From Gymnopus androsaceus JB14 (Eukaryota; Basidiomycota; Agaricomycetes; Agaricales; Omphalotaceae), in NCBI GenBank assembly GCA_009733575.1, contig ML769540.1, positions 1 through 46,906 of the forward strand: DNA of 46,906 bases, in the 5' to 3' direction. The position numbers and the translations under genes were made by a program. The notes under the pieces are model-generated. The model saw nothing but the letters and a program-made list of their open reading frames with translations. It was not told the DNA's origin and searched no databases. Below, piece by piece: positions 11,481 through 23,200 of the stretch (position 1 is the stretch's first letter; every line of letters begins with the position of its first letter).

Positions 11481-11490
11481 CTGCTGTAGA

Positions 11491-12153
11491 TCGCTGCTCC
11501 ACCAGGTGCAGAGTAATTCATACTCTACATGATATACACTATATGTATACGTACTCATTCAAAGTAGTCTCGATGCCCAACACAACACCGAACTGAGCTC
11601 CAATGTATTCAAGTGCATAGTTCCATGGCGGCACAAATGAACACACTGCCAAATGAACCGCACAATAACTCAGCAGGCGCACTTTGAAAGGACTACTTCC
11701 AAGGAGCTCTTACGCACAGCTCTGCTTGTCGATTTTTCAAAAGAACCCAAACTGCGGCGCTCTTGTGCACTTCTGCTACCTTAGTCTTCCGTTCATACGA
11801 ACGAGGTCCGTCAAGCATCCCTCCAAAAAGAAAAAGAAACGACCAGCCAGCGCGGCTAAATCCGAGTACAGTATGTCGCAGACCGGAGCCAAGCGGGCCA
11901 TTTATCCCGGAAAATCGTCGAGATCATAAGAATGAGTAATCTTCGCGCGGTATATACTTACAAGAGTAAAATGATACATGTAGGACGAGTTGAAATAAAA
12001 TTTAAGAAGCTGCTCAAGTAGAAGGTACTGAGAAGATCAAAAGAGAAATGAAACGCAGTATGGAGTAGGCAAGGGTAATGGGAAGCGAGGGTAGAGGAGA
12101 GAGAGTCAAGAAACGCAAGGCAAACGATCGCGAAGAGAAAAGACAACGTCCAT
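11491..12153. other. no gene recognised
   Basis: It lies between the MITE and the TFIIS stop. The ORFs present are low-complexity or antisense shadows. The last 200 bases are probably TFIIS 3' UTR. Confidence 0.5.
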
Positions 12154-13427
12154 TCAAGAGAATTTCCACCTGCGAAGAGAAGGTCAGGATAGATTGTATG
12201 AGAAGGAAAGGATGCTTGCCTGTTTCCACAGTTGACGCAACTGGGAGAGAAAGTTAGTAAACCTAATTCCTTGAGGAGAGATGCATACGTACGTGACAAA
12301 AGTCTGGGCAAACGAAGGAGGGTAAGAGACCGTTCAGTATACAACAGCGAGCAAACGACGTACGGTCATCGGTTCATCAGCAGATCGGGTTTGAGCCTGG
12401 CGATAGCGACATTTCCTCTGCTTGCAGCGTGAACACTGGAAGGCATCTGTTTCTGCCTGTTGTTCCGCTGCACCAAGCGAAGCGAAAAAGTTTTCCTGCT
12501 TGATTTTGTTATCCGCTGCTTTACGCTCCTCCGAAGCCATGTCCTATGGATTGAAGGATTGAGTTGAGAGGAACAACATTGGAAGACTAAGATACGCACA
12601 TGGCTTGACATTTTCGCAAGCTTTTCTGCTGCCACTTCGCCACTAACGACGTTCTCCCGCAGAGTACCGTTTGTCTTCAAGTTGACGAAGAGCGACCGAA
12701 TCTTTTGCTTGTAATCTGTTGCCGTGGATCCGATGTCGTTTAGGACGGCAACCTCGATAGCTTTTGCTCGCTTTAGAATGAGATCGTTTGGAGCGCCAGA
12801 GTCAATTGCGAGAGAATCATAGATGAGCTCTGTGCACTTGTCTCTTGTAGGGTCGCCGCTGCCAGTGGTCACCTTGATGCCATCGGATTTGGCGGTACGA
12901 GCGACTGCTTTGGCTGATGATCCTGTTGGTGTAGTACCACCATTGGATATGAGAGAAGCTTTTCGAGAAGCTAGATGAAGTTATGAGCAAGAAGTAATAC
13001 CGTTTTACTGATAAGCATACGCACGTTGAGGTTTCGGAGTCTGCGACGGCGCAGTACCAGTTTGCAGCTTGGCCTTTTCAACCTCAGTCTTCCACTTTTT
13101 CACCAGCTCTTTCGCAGCCCCAGCCACTTCTTTGGATTCATGACTTCGCAGTTTACCAACTGCCAATCCGGCTTTGCTTTCCTATATGACATACGATCAA
13201 TATGCGAAAAAAAAAAGAGATGTGAAACGCTTACCCTTAGGATTGCTTCATTTACTTGAAAATCTTGCTTTAAAACGTTCAGAATACTAACGATATCCTG
13301 TCAGAAAGTCGTAGTTAGAAAATGAAAGGGTTCAGCGTGCAATTAGAAGGAAATTTGAGCCTACCGAAGCATTTGAAGATCCTTGCAACTGCTTTACGAG
13401 TTTTTTCAACTCTGCCGCATCCGACAT
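12154..13427 (-). CDS. DST1: transcription elongation factor TFIIS (S-II)
   Basis: Eight exons (13365-13427, 13235-13297, 13025-13181, 12600-12970, 12364-12543, 12293-12303, 12220-12240, 12154-12169) give 293 codons with matching phases. The N-terminal LW/TFIIS-N domain holds VGKLRSHESKEVAGAAKELV. The central domain has DPTRDKCTELIYDSL and TLRENVVSGEVAAEKLAKM. The C-terminal zinc ribbon has CSRCKQRKCRYRQAQTRSAD with the acidic RSADEP hairpin, then CVNCGNRWKFS. In this family the two acidic residues of the hairpin stimulate transcript cleavage by stalled RNA polymerase II. The last 70 coding nt are split into tiny exons, one of 11 nt, and the final intron (12170-12219) is GC-AG. It is divergent from PRP46. 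Confidence 0.96.
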
Positions 13428-13582
13428 GACAAGTCTACTAGTCTACCTATGTACAAGGTTTATCTTAGCTTCCTCCACTAACGAGATCTTCAGTGAGCTC
13501 AGTGAACAGTTCCAAGTTGATTCGTCTTGCCCTACGAGCGCCTGATTGCCGGCCCGCCCACTCCCCCTTACTCTCAACCACA
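13428..13582. promoter_or_regulatory. shared divergent promoter region, TFIIS / PRP46
   Basis: Only 155 bp separate the two start codons, so the promoters of an elongation factor and a spliceosome protein are back to back. No single motif is clear. Confidence 0.6.
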
Positions 13583-15265
13583 ATGTCTACAGACGCGTTA
13601 CCTTCCTTGGAACCTCTATTCAAAAGAAATGCCAAACGAACCCATGCAGTCTTCGCTTCCTGTCCAGACGACAGTATAACTGATGAAGAGAGAAGGTGCT
13701 TTTTTTCACAGCTTCACTCCATCCGCCCACTGAGAATGATTTAGCGTTCGTCTGCGTCTAGCTGTCAAAATTCACGATGAATATCGAGATTTTAAAGAAC
13801 TACCTTCAGCGCTGCTATCTCAGCAAGGTCCCGTTGGACCAGCTCGGCCAAAGGAGACCAAAAAGATGATTACTGCTGGTCCTGGTATGTCCCTTTTCTT
13901 TGACTTTTATAACATTCATTTAACCACTTTTAATAGACGCAGAAACTTCTCGTATAATTGCCAAAATAGACAACACCCCCGTTTCCCAACCTTCCACATT
14001 CTCCTCCTCTACCAAACTCTCACAAGCTCTCGCACTACACAAGACTACACGAACAGTAAAACCCACGTATCATCCATCATGGAAGCTTGTTCGTGTTATT
14101 TCTGGCCATCTGGGCTGGGTCCGTAGCGTAGCCGTTGAGCCAGGAAACAAATGGTTTGCAACCGGTGCCGGTGATCGAGTGATAAAAATTTGGGACCTTG
14201 CATCCGGGGAGCTAAGACTGTCTTTGACCGGTCATATTTCAACGGTGAGAGGGCTCGCTGTCTCTCCGCGGCATCCATACCTATTCTCATGTGGTGAAGA
14301 CAAAGTCAGTTTGCTTTAATCACAATCCTGTCGGAGACCCAACTCAAAATTTCTTTCAGATGGTCAAATGCTGGGACCTCGAGTCCAACAAGGTTATCCG
14401 GCATTACCATGGACATCTATCCGGCGTTTACGCCATGGACATCCATCCAACGCTCGATGTTTTGGTGACCTGTGGACGGGATGCTTCCGCTCGAGTTTGG
14501 GATATGCGTACAAAAGCCAACATTCACGTTCTATCCGGCCATACCGGTACGGTAGCGGATGTCAAGTGTCAAGAATCCGACCCTCAGGTTATCACCGGAA
14601 GCATGGACTCGACCGTTAGGTGAGAGAAGATGAATTATCTCTTCTTGATTTGGAGTCTAATTACTAACTAAAAGAACCTCGTAGGTTATGGGATCTTGCG
14701 GCGGGGAAGACCATGGTAACCTTAACTCATCATAAAAAGTCAGTGCGGGCGCTAGCAATCCACCCCACGGAGTACTCTTTCGCAAGTGGATCTGCGGGAG
14801 GGAACAACATTAAAAAATGGAAATGTCCCGAGGGCTCCTTTGTCTTTAATTTCAGTGGACACAACGCAATCATCAACACGCTTTCTGTGAATGCCGAAGG
14901 TGTATTTTTCTCTGGAGGTAAGCTTCCATTGACCCTGTTCATGTTAGACAATCTCTCTTTCCTAACTTGCTGAATTACTCACACAGCGGACAACGGTAGT
15001 CTAACGTTCTGGGATTACAACACCGGAACACCGTTCCAAAACATGGACGATATCCCACAGCCAGGTTCTCTCGAGGCTGAAGCAGGTGTATTTTGTTCCA
15101 CGTTCGACATGACTGGGACACGGCTGATCACCGGAGGAGCTGATAAAACGATCAAGGCAAGTCTTTCCTGCTTCTTTTCTTATGTTATATTATTCCCTTC
15201 ATCTTGGCTGACCTTTGAGTTCCTTCCGGGCACGTTTCATCTAGGTCTACGCGGAGCAGCGATGA
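13583..15265 (+). CDS. PRP46: pre-mRNA splicing factor Prp46/PLRG1 (WD40, NineTeen complex)
   Basis: Seven exons (13583-13695, 13745-13884, 13937-14304, 14360-14619, 14685-14917, 14987-15156, 15245-15265) give 434 codons in consistent phase. A polar N-terminus of about 145 residues leads into WD repeats beginning with [20 protein letters not shown]. Further blades read [51 protein letters not shown] and [12 protein letters not shown], and the last ends [12 protein letters not shown]. This matches PLRG1/Prp46 blade by blade. The protein is a core spliceosome component associated with Prp19. The last intron (15157-15244) has a GC donor (aag|gcaagt) and leads to a 21-nt last exon ending VYAEQR. 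Reading through it instead would add an unrelated tail. Confidence 0.96.
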
Positions 15266-15688
15266 TAGGTAGTTATGCTAAAATTGTACTACATGCTTTG
15301 TACTGTACTGCCCAAACTGTACCTGTATCAACCCTTGACGCTGCGATTACCTTGTCTAATGTCTTTGCTCCGACGAAAGCTTGCTTTGGCTGACTCTGAA
15401 TTTTGGTTGCTGTATGCGCTCTTCTCGCTAGGAGGATTAATGCTAACGAAACACCCCCCATCATTATGCGTTACAGTAAACGCAAGCACAAATTTGATTT
15501 TCCTTTCCTCCTACATACTTGGGCTCGAAGTACATACATACAGTACATCCGGATTTAGAGAAGGAAAAAAATAGTCTACAAAGTCCCTTTATTTTATTTT
15601 ATGAGCAGCACGTATGCATATATTATATGTGTAAGATCCTTCGTCTCACGCACATCAGTTCGTCGTGAAGATTTATTCCGCAGACATA

Positions 15689-17917
15689 TCAACCTGCCCA
15701 ACCAGTCAACGAACTACTCCCAGAGGATATAGGAGAAGATGGGTGTGATAATGAAGAGACCGTTGAAGGTCCAGCCGCCACGCCATATGGGCTTATCACG
15801 CCAATCTGGTTGGAAACCGCCGAGTCGTACGAATCGCAAGGAGCATAACACGGGACGTTGGATTGGGATTGGCTCGAACTTGGTGGATACGGGTTGGCCC
15901 GAACATAGGAGTTCGGGTTCGAGTATGAAGAACTAGCATGTGTCATAAAAGGCTGAGAAGATCCGGTCGCCGTGTTCGTGGTCGTAGTAGTCGTAGTCGC
16001 GATAGTGGCAGCGTGACTGGGTGAAACGGAAGGTCCCCTCAGGTGCGATAAAAGCTCTTCCCGATAAACTGAACTTGAAGGTATGGCATACTCCCCTGTC
16101 AGAGCCATACCATTCATCGATGGAACCGAATTCTGCGTTTGGGACTTTAGCTGATAGAAACGATGGTCCTCAGCAGGGGAATTCGAGGCGCTACGATCAC
16201 CCGTGTGAGATTAGAGGCCCCTCTGTTAGGCCAGTTTCTGGGTTGCTTTTGGTCGAATAGGTCGAGGATATGGTGGTAGCGGTAGTGTATGGCGATGGTT
16301 GAGAGCGAGACGAAGTCAAAGAGATAGGATGCTGCTGATGCTGCTGCTGTTGGCGAGTGGTTCGAGACGATACGGATGTAGACGTGTTCCAGTAGGATGG
16401 GGGATGGTTTAATACAGGCGAGGAAGGAGAAGAGACTGGCATTCGAGTGGTAGGATATGGGGAAACAGGATCTCGCTCAGACATTGAGCTACTCGATCTG
16501 ATGTCTACCAAAGACCTAGGATGCGGAAGGACAGGGACAGGCCCATTTTGGTGGTAAACACGAGCACTCCGGTCAATCAGAGACGGAGAAGTGACTCTGC
16601 CACCGTGATTGGTGTCAGACGGTGAAACAGGTGACAACGACGAGGCTTTGCGGGGATGTTCCCGGTAAATCTCAGCAGAGACAAACGGTCTCCGCTTAGG
16701 TTTTGAGCCGTAAACTTTCTTCTTTGTTAGCCCATGCATCTAGGGGATATTTCGGTAAACTAGTAAAGTCAGATTGACGAATAATATCTACCTGTTGTAA
16801 TTGAGTTACTAGACTCGGTTCCTCTTCTTGTGAAGAGGCGGAAGCAGAGGAGGATGCGGGAGGTTGCATTGGTTGAGGGGCCTGCATATGGTCCAAGAGC
16901 AAAGGCAATGACGATGGTCCTGGATGTGGGAGAGCAGGCGCCGCCTGGAAAAAACGTAAGGTACTTATTTCCCCGTTCACATCGAGTTACGTACTTCAAG
17001 GGGGGTGCCTACTTAAATAAAAGGAATAAGCAACAGTCGTTGCGTGTGACGGAAATCTCCAGAGATATAGCAAATGGACAAACCTTGAGGGACCGAGCTC
17101 CGAACAATTGACAAACGCGGGATTATCCTCGACCTGTCGTTTGAGAACCACGGTTTATCCTCTACCAAGTTCTGTAGACGAAGCTAATTTCTCGTCAGCT
17201 CTGAGCATTTTCTAACGTAGTATATATAACATATTTTACCGTTTCATTGAACACCAGGTTCAAGGGTTCTGCTGGACCGGCTGCATGAGCGTGCAATAAA
17301 AGGTGACAGTATATTTTGCCCTATCATGATGGTCGGCGAGGTGAGGCATGTCATACTCAAAAGAGGAAAAGCTTACCACAGCTAGAGAACGAGCCAAGTG
17401 ATACCAATTACTGGTGGAGTATTCATTGTGAAGAGCGCTCGATCCTATTATAATGATGTGGCGAGCCATTGCCGCACTGCTGGATAGAAACTTGTATTGC
17501 CAAGATCAGATTAACACTGCAAGCCTGTCGATGAACCAAACTGGCACCTGGATTGTCCCGTGTATCAAAGGGACTGTGAGTTTACAGGTCGAAGTCGCAC
17601 TGAAACGCACGTCTTGAACGGCGTCTTTGAGTGTATGATATTCACGCGAGGCTGGCGGAACCTCTGCTATGTTTTGATCAGTAAAGCAAGATTCCTGAAC
17701 AAGCGTCCTAAACTAAACAAAGGTCAGTAAGCTCATATCAAAATTTTGGTAGCGTACTGACCAATGCTGAAGGATAAGCAGATCCAAGTCTTTCAAATAA
17801 AGAGGGAAGACATTGATCACATAGATCAGACCAAGCATTTTGAGTAAAACGGTTGTTATCGACCAGTAGCATTACTGAGACCGTTTGAGGTAGACCATCT
17901 TCGCAGAACGTCGCCAT
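15689..17917 (-). CDS. low-complexity protein with possible MED25-type VWA N-terminus
   Basis: From the ATG at 17917 the first exon (VSVMLLVDNNRFTQNAWSDL, then LPSLFERLGSAYPSAL) looks like the first strand and helix of a Mediator 25-type von Willebrand A domain. Later exons carry MARHIIIIGSSAL and KIYCHLLLHAHAAGPAEPL. Small exons near 17130 and 17000 join in phase to AAPALPHPGPSSLPLLL (near 16950). A 52-nt intron follows to MHGLTKKKVYGSKPKRRPFV at 16739. The rest is Ser/Pro/Gln-rich to a stop at 15689. The frame changes near 16205 (cacgggtgatc), by a 1-nt shift or a missed intron. MED25 identity is an inference from weak similarity. Two genes instead of one is also possible. Confidence 0.45.
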
Positions 17918-20234
17918 ATTGGCTATGTAAGATTGTAAGCGTAACAAAGCCGTTAAAGCAGGTAGACCTGAAAGATATGCACTTGTAAACCAGTTATCTC
18001 TACTGGCTATGGTACCGGTAGATGGAAGTAAAGTGAATAGCGTGGCAAGAAACTGTGGATCCTTATGGGACCTGTCGGACTTCTATTTTTCTGATAATAT
18101 CAGTTCCACGAGGCCTTTGAAAGCACAACACAGGAACAAATCTTTCTCCCGGAAGAGAGAGAGATATGCGAAAGGAGGACGAGGGAGATGGAGGATGTGT
18201 GCTATCTGTGATGATGCGAGATCATCATTTCACACATTCACTTGAGCTAAAAAAGCCTACCTGATCACTACCTGATATCCCTGATACTGAATTGGGAACC
18301 AGAAACTGGACGATTGTTTCTTTTATGGCTATGTCGTCCTTGGAAGCAAGACGTTAAGCGGGTAAAAACGCGTGGATAGATCACAGATGACCTATTCACG
18401 TGCTTCTGTCTGCGCTACAACCTCAGAACTTAATAGACAGATGAAAGACGGTGAATTCCGTGTGTCATTACCTATAAAAGTTGCTGAAACGAAGCCGATC
18501 AGAGAATTTTAATACTCAATGACCCCATGCAGTCCGGTCGGACTGAAGCTCGCTAGAGCCGTGCTGAACCGATTTGGCGTTCAGGTTTTGGTTCGTCCGC
18601 TTTTGCTCTAATGACTGAAACTGAGAGCGCTCGTGAGTTGGTCCATGGTGGAATTGAGGGCTGCCTTTTGCGGGACCGGAAGCATTGTTAATGCATGGTC
18701 AGTGATCATGGCGCTGGAGTTGGTGCTTTCATATCAAAAATTCCAGTTCACCTTTCCGCTTTGTATTTACGTGATCTCAGAGGAATTTTGGCACAGAAGG
18801 TCAATGAGCAACAAAGGTCAACAAAGGTCTCAAGTACAAAGATTCTGCCAGTTTCAAGTGAGCCTCACAATGACATGAAAAACCTGAGATCCAGGTGGCA
18901 TGGTCAATACTCCTGGTGTACATCAAAGGTGCAGGGCTATCTACTCCGTTAGATCACAAAAATGCATGACTGGATCTATTTCGGGATAGGAAAGGCAAAG
19001 ACGGAAGTTAGCAGATATGCAGAGGAAGTGGTGAGGTTTTGGAGTTGAAGGTTTTTCGAATAAGCAAGCTGCACGATTGATTTCCAGCGAGGAAGAGTAC
19101 AGGAATACCGGTTAACCAACCCAGGAAGGATGTGATTACTGGCATAAATTCGTCGTTCGGTATTTACGGCTCCGGGTGAATCTCTCCTTCTGGGCACATA
19201 GAATTCAACACGAGTTCCAGCAGATCGGCGTTCGAGGATCTGTAAAGAGGACGTTCCCACAGCCAACGCAAGGCCTGTATTAGAGCTATGGCCGTTCGAG
19301 AACGACTTTATCCTCCTAGAATATATTGCAAAGTGTATTGGAGTATTGGATAGAGTTCAAGCCAGCATTTCAGCGATTCGCGGGCTCGTAGAGACTTCGC
19401 TTTCTCGAAATTCCAGCCTGCGAGTGCGCTTCCGGGTTGAGAGAGCTATATGAAATTTGGAGGGAGTTAGGGATTATTGGAATGGGACGGACTCGAAACA
19501 GTTCGCGACCGCACTAAAAGCGCCTTCAATTTGAATGATGATTCGAAGGTGAACTTAGAGTATGCCGATGGATCATCCCACGACTAAGCTCAGCGTCCTA
19601 CGATAATTTTTCATCGCCGTTCGGTGCTTCCCGAAGACTCGCTTCTACGTCCCACAGAGCTCAATCTGTGGATTTTCTGTTTTTGATTTTGTTAACCCAA
19701 GCATGCTTTCAAGTTGACCTTATTTAGAAATTCATCAGCATATGCGGTAATCTTCCGGCACAACCGGCTCTTATATTACCGAACTTGTTCATCTGGGCCG
19801 AAATGAATGAAGGGCTATGCGAAGCTGCATTCCAGCATGGGGTCTGGGCCTTTTGTTACAAGCTCGACCCGGAGAATGATATGCAAAGGGCAATACAGGG
19901 CCATTGGGAAATGTATCCAGCACGAAATACGCTTCTTATTGGTATTTATTCTCTAGAATTATGTTTGAAATAGCTTTATTGTGCTGCACGTCGGGTCGGG
20001 AATTGGATTAAGATTTAAACATAAGGGATACCTGTATGGTCAAAGCGTACAAACTGCGAGGTCAAAGCGTCTTTTACGAACCACGCAGAAACCACGTGGC
20101 TAGTTCGATACATCCTGGTATACAGTATTAAGTAAATGAATCTAGTATACATACTCTATTGCTCTTCTTGAAATTGACTAAGGATTCAAAAACAAAACTC
20201 GCTTCACCTTGATCATATGGGAACAACAATATCA
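17918..20234. other. unresolved 2.3 kb, no gene supported
   Basis: The stretch contains several short open frames on both strands (for example 18633-18952 plus and 18976-19266 minus, and a plus frame at 19785-19973 rich in aromatic residues). None joins convincingly to neighbours across splice signals and none shows a motif I recognise. It may hold decayed genes. A plus-strand stretch near 18545 (GLKLARAVLNRFGVQVLV) recalls a Rossmann-type start, but it stops soon after. Confidence 0.4.
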
Positions 20235-23200
20235 TCACAAAGTAACATCCATCGAACGAAGCACATCATCGACGTTGGCCATATACGCACCCCAATCCTC
20301 CCATCTGTGGAAAAGATTAAAAAAAGTGAGTACGGGTGCTCTCGATTTTTCTAGCAAGAAAAACGCAATTCTCTCTCAATGGCTTTGCCCTTCAGGCTCA
20401 CATCTACTGTCTGCTAACGCGCTGAAAAGACGGCTTACCTGTCACCTGCCGGAGTCGAATTGAACATATCAGCTATGGGATTTTGAAACTGGTTCATCTG
20501 CTTCGGATATCGCTGTTGAGATTCATGCAGCTTTTGCTCGATTCCGCTGTCGAGTCCGGAATCAGAACCTATCGATTCGTTATTATTAATATTAAAAAGC
20601 CGCATTTAACACATAACGGACGAAACGCACCGTAGCCAAACTGATTCCGATATCCCGAACCAAAACCGAACCGATCCACCCAAGACTCTACAGTCGACGC
20701 AACGCCTGGGTCCGAGCCTGCGCGTGGTCCTGCAAATTCAAATCCAAGCCCATCCGTCGTCGCACTCGAAGCAGATCCGAACTCTGGACTTGCGTTCATA
20801 AATCCACCGTCACTGCTCAGAAGTACAGGGAGCCTTCCAAGGTCTTCCGTATGCAGTGGCAATCTGAATAGACCGCTATCATCATCGGCGTTGAAGCTAA
20901 ACCGGTCAACCTGAGGTATCGATGTCGATTGATCGAATCCAGCTTCTGGCTGTGCTGGCGGTAAAGGAATATGAGAGGAATTCGGCTCTGGAGAGTGTGT
21001 TTGCGATTGCAGAGAGGATGGACTAGGGTATTCTACGTGCAGAGTCGGCACGTCATTGTCCAAGTCCGAAGTGAACTGAACGAAGGTCGGAGCATTGGAG
21101 GTACTACTGGAGGAAACACGGTTAAAATTAGAGTTGGTACTACTCGCCGTCTTGGTCATTTTCGTCGTCTGTTTCTCGTCTTCGTCTCCCTCAGTGTCCC
21201 GATCACGTTTCCTGGACTGAAACCCAGACCACGGTTGGAGTTCAATCACCGGAGCATCGCTCACAGAAATAAACTTGTCAATGATATCGCACATCCTCCC
21301 AGCATTTTGATAGCGTATCTCATAACTCTTCAAGATTCGCACACAGTGATACACATCCTCCATCTCCCTCCTTGGATCCGCCATCATCCCCAGGCGAGAA
21401 CCTGCCCACAGATTTAAAAGAATCATGATAGCGCTATTGAATATAGCTGCTTGGAAATTCAACATTGGAGCCGAGTTGAGGTCATCTTTGGAGTAGAAGT
21501 GTCTGTTTGCAGGGTAGAGGGGCCTGAGGAAGTAGAGGGATTCGACAGATCGTTAGTGACGAGATCTTGCCTCCTCCAATGTACGTTCAATACGTGCAAA
21601 CAGCTACGCGCGGAATTTGCGCAGACCGCAAGCGAGGAGTAGGCCATTCCTGAATAGCGTTGCTGCGACTGCCCGGGTTGATTTTGCTGAGATTGCTTCA
21701 GACTTGAAGGCGTAGGACGAATGAATGGACGATGAATCTGCATCTATTTTTTAAGGGTAAGTGAATCATCTCAGCGACACATGAAGATTTCCGAACCTGA
21801 ACCCAGTAGTACGTGCAGTAGAGTGATACGGATTGTTCAAAGAAAAAAGGGTCTTCTCTGTATGGGTCCCATCGCACTATCCACAGGACGTATGTTAATC
21901 AAGATAATTGGCGAAGGAAAGAATCCGCTTACGGAAGTCAGGAATACTGTCGACCCATTTATTCATCGCAGCGTCTAGCTCTACAACAACCTTCTCATCC
22001 CAGGAAGAACCACATAAATTGGAAGAACCCCACATCTCAGGTGGTTTCTTCACGGCGTACTAATGACAGGTATGCTTAGTACAGAAGGCATACGAAGAAA
22101 GGAGTCGGTCTGCACTCACGATACACCTCTGCGCAAACGCAAGTATATCCAAAAGCTTCAAAGATGTCGTCCAACATGTTACATACGACGGTTTACCTTC
22201 AGGCTGTTTGAATGCCTGTGCGGGGTCAGGATGCTCCCAATATTCATCATCAACTTCCAAAGGGAGATCGAGATCGTATCTAGGAAAAGAATTTGAACAC
22301 GTTCCGTAACGAACAAAAGCAAGGAATATGACTACTCACTCGGACGGATCCGTAGCTTTTGGTCTACCCAAAAACGCACTCGTGTATGAATCGATACAAA
22401 CAAGAGCCCAGAACGCCCTCTTCCACAACTCATGCTGAACGCTCGGCACGGTACCGAGGAACGTCTGCCTGTGCGCGCCGACGAGTTGGGCGTGTCGTAC
22501 AGCGAGGCCCAGGAGAGGCCAGCATTGGGCGGGAGTGGATGTCGAAGAAAGGAACACGATAACGTTCTGAAAGGCAGTGTATCAGACAAGACATTTAGAA
22601 GGGTGGAGAGACTTACACAGATAGTTTGAACCCTGTACAACGCGGTCTGTGGCGTTCCTTCTTGCATTGGGTTGATTTGATTGAAATATTTCCAACCTTG
22701 ATAAAGAGAGAAAGAGAGCGGCCTTTAATTCAAATAACACGAGCGCTGCATAATAAATTCACCAATACTATGCTCAGTGCCGCCACTTTTACTCTCCCTA
22801 TCATCAAACACTCTCTCATCAGACGAATATCGCGCTCCCAATGCACACACGGACAACGCCAACTCGCCAAATGCTCGATTACGTTCATGTAATCCAGCAT
22901 CGAGCCCGCGCTGGAAGGTTGGTTGATGTAGGAGAGGCATGGAACGATTTCGTTTTGAGAAGAAGAGATGTACAAGGGAGGCTAGGAGGGTTGGTGGAGG
23001 GAAGACTAGAGAGGGAGGAGCGGGCGTTGCGAGAGGAAGTTGCCACTAGATAGACAAAGCAGTTGATTAGGATAGGGATAAAATAAGACCGATGTAACGT
23101 ACAGGATGCACATCCCAGAAAGCGCCTCTCTTCTTTCCTTCAATGTCCATATACGCACTCGGAGTATCAAAGTCTTCCACAGCGCCCTTGTTCGGCTTAG

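Noticed and set aside
15043..15393. Long C-terminal extension of Prp46 by read-through
   Set aside because: The extension is unlike any family member. A GC-AG intron gives a normal end.
18531..18620. Start of an FAD monooxygenase (Rossmann-like GLKLARAVLNRFG)
   Set aside because: The frame stops soon after, with no downstream family blocks, and the similarity is too short.
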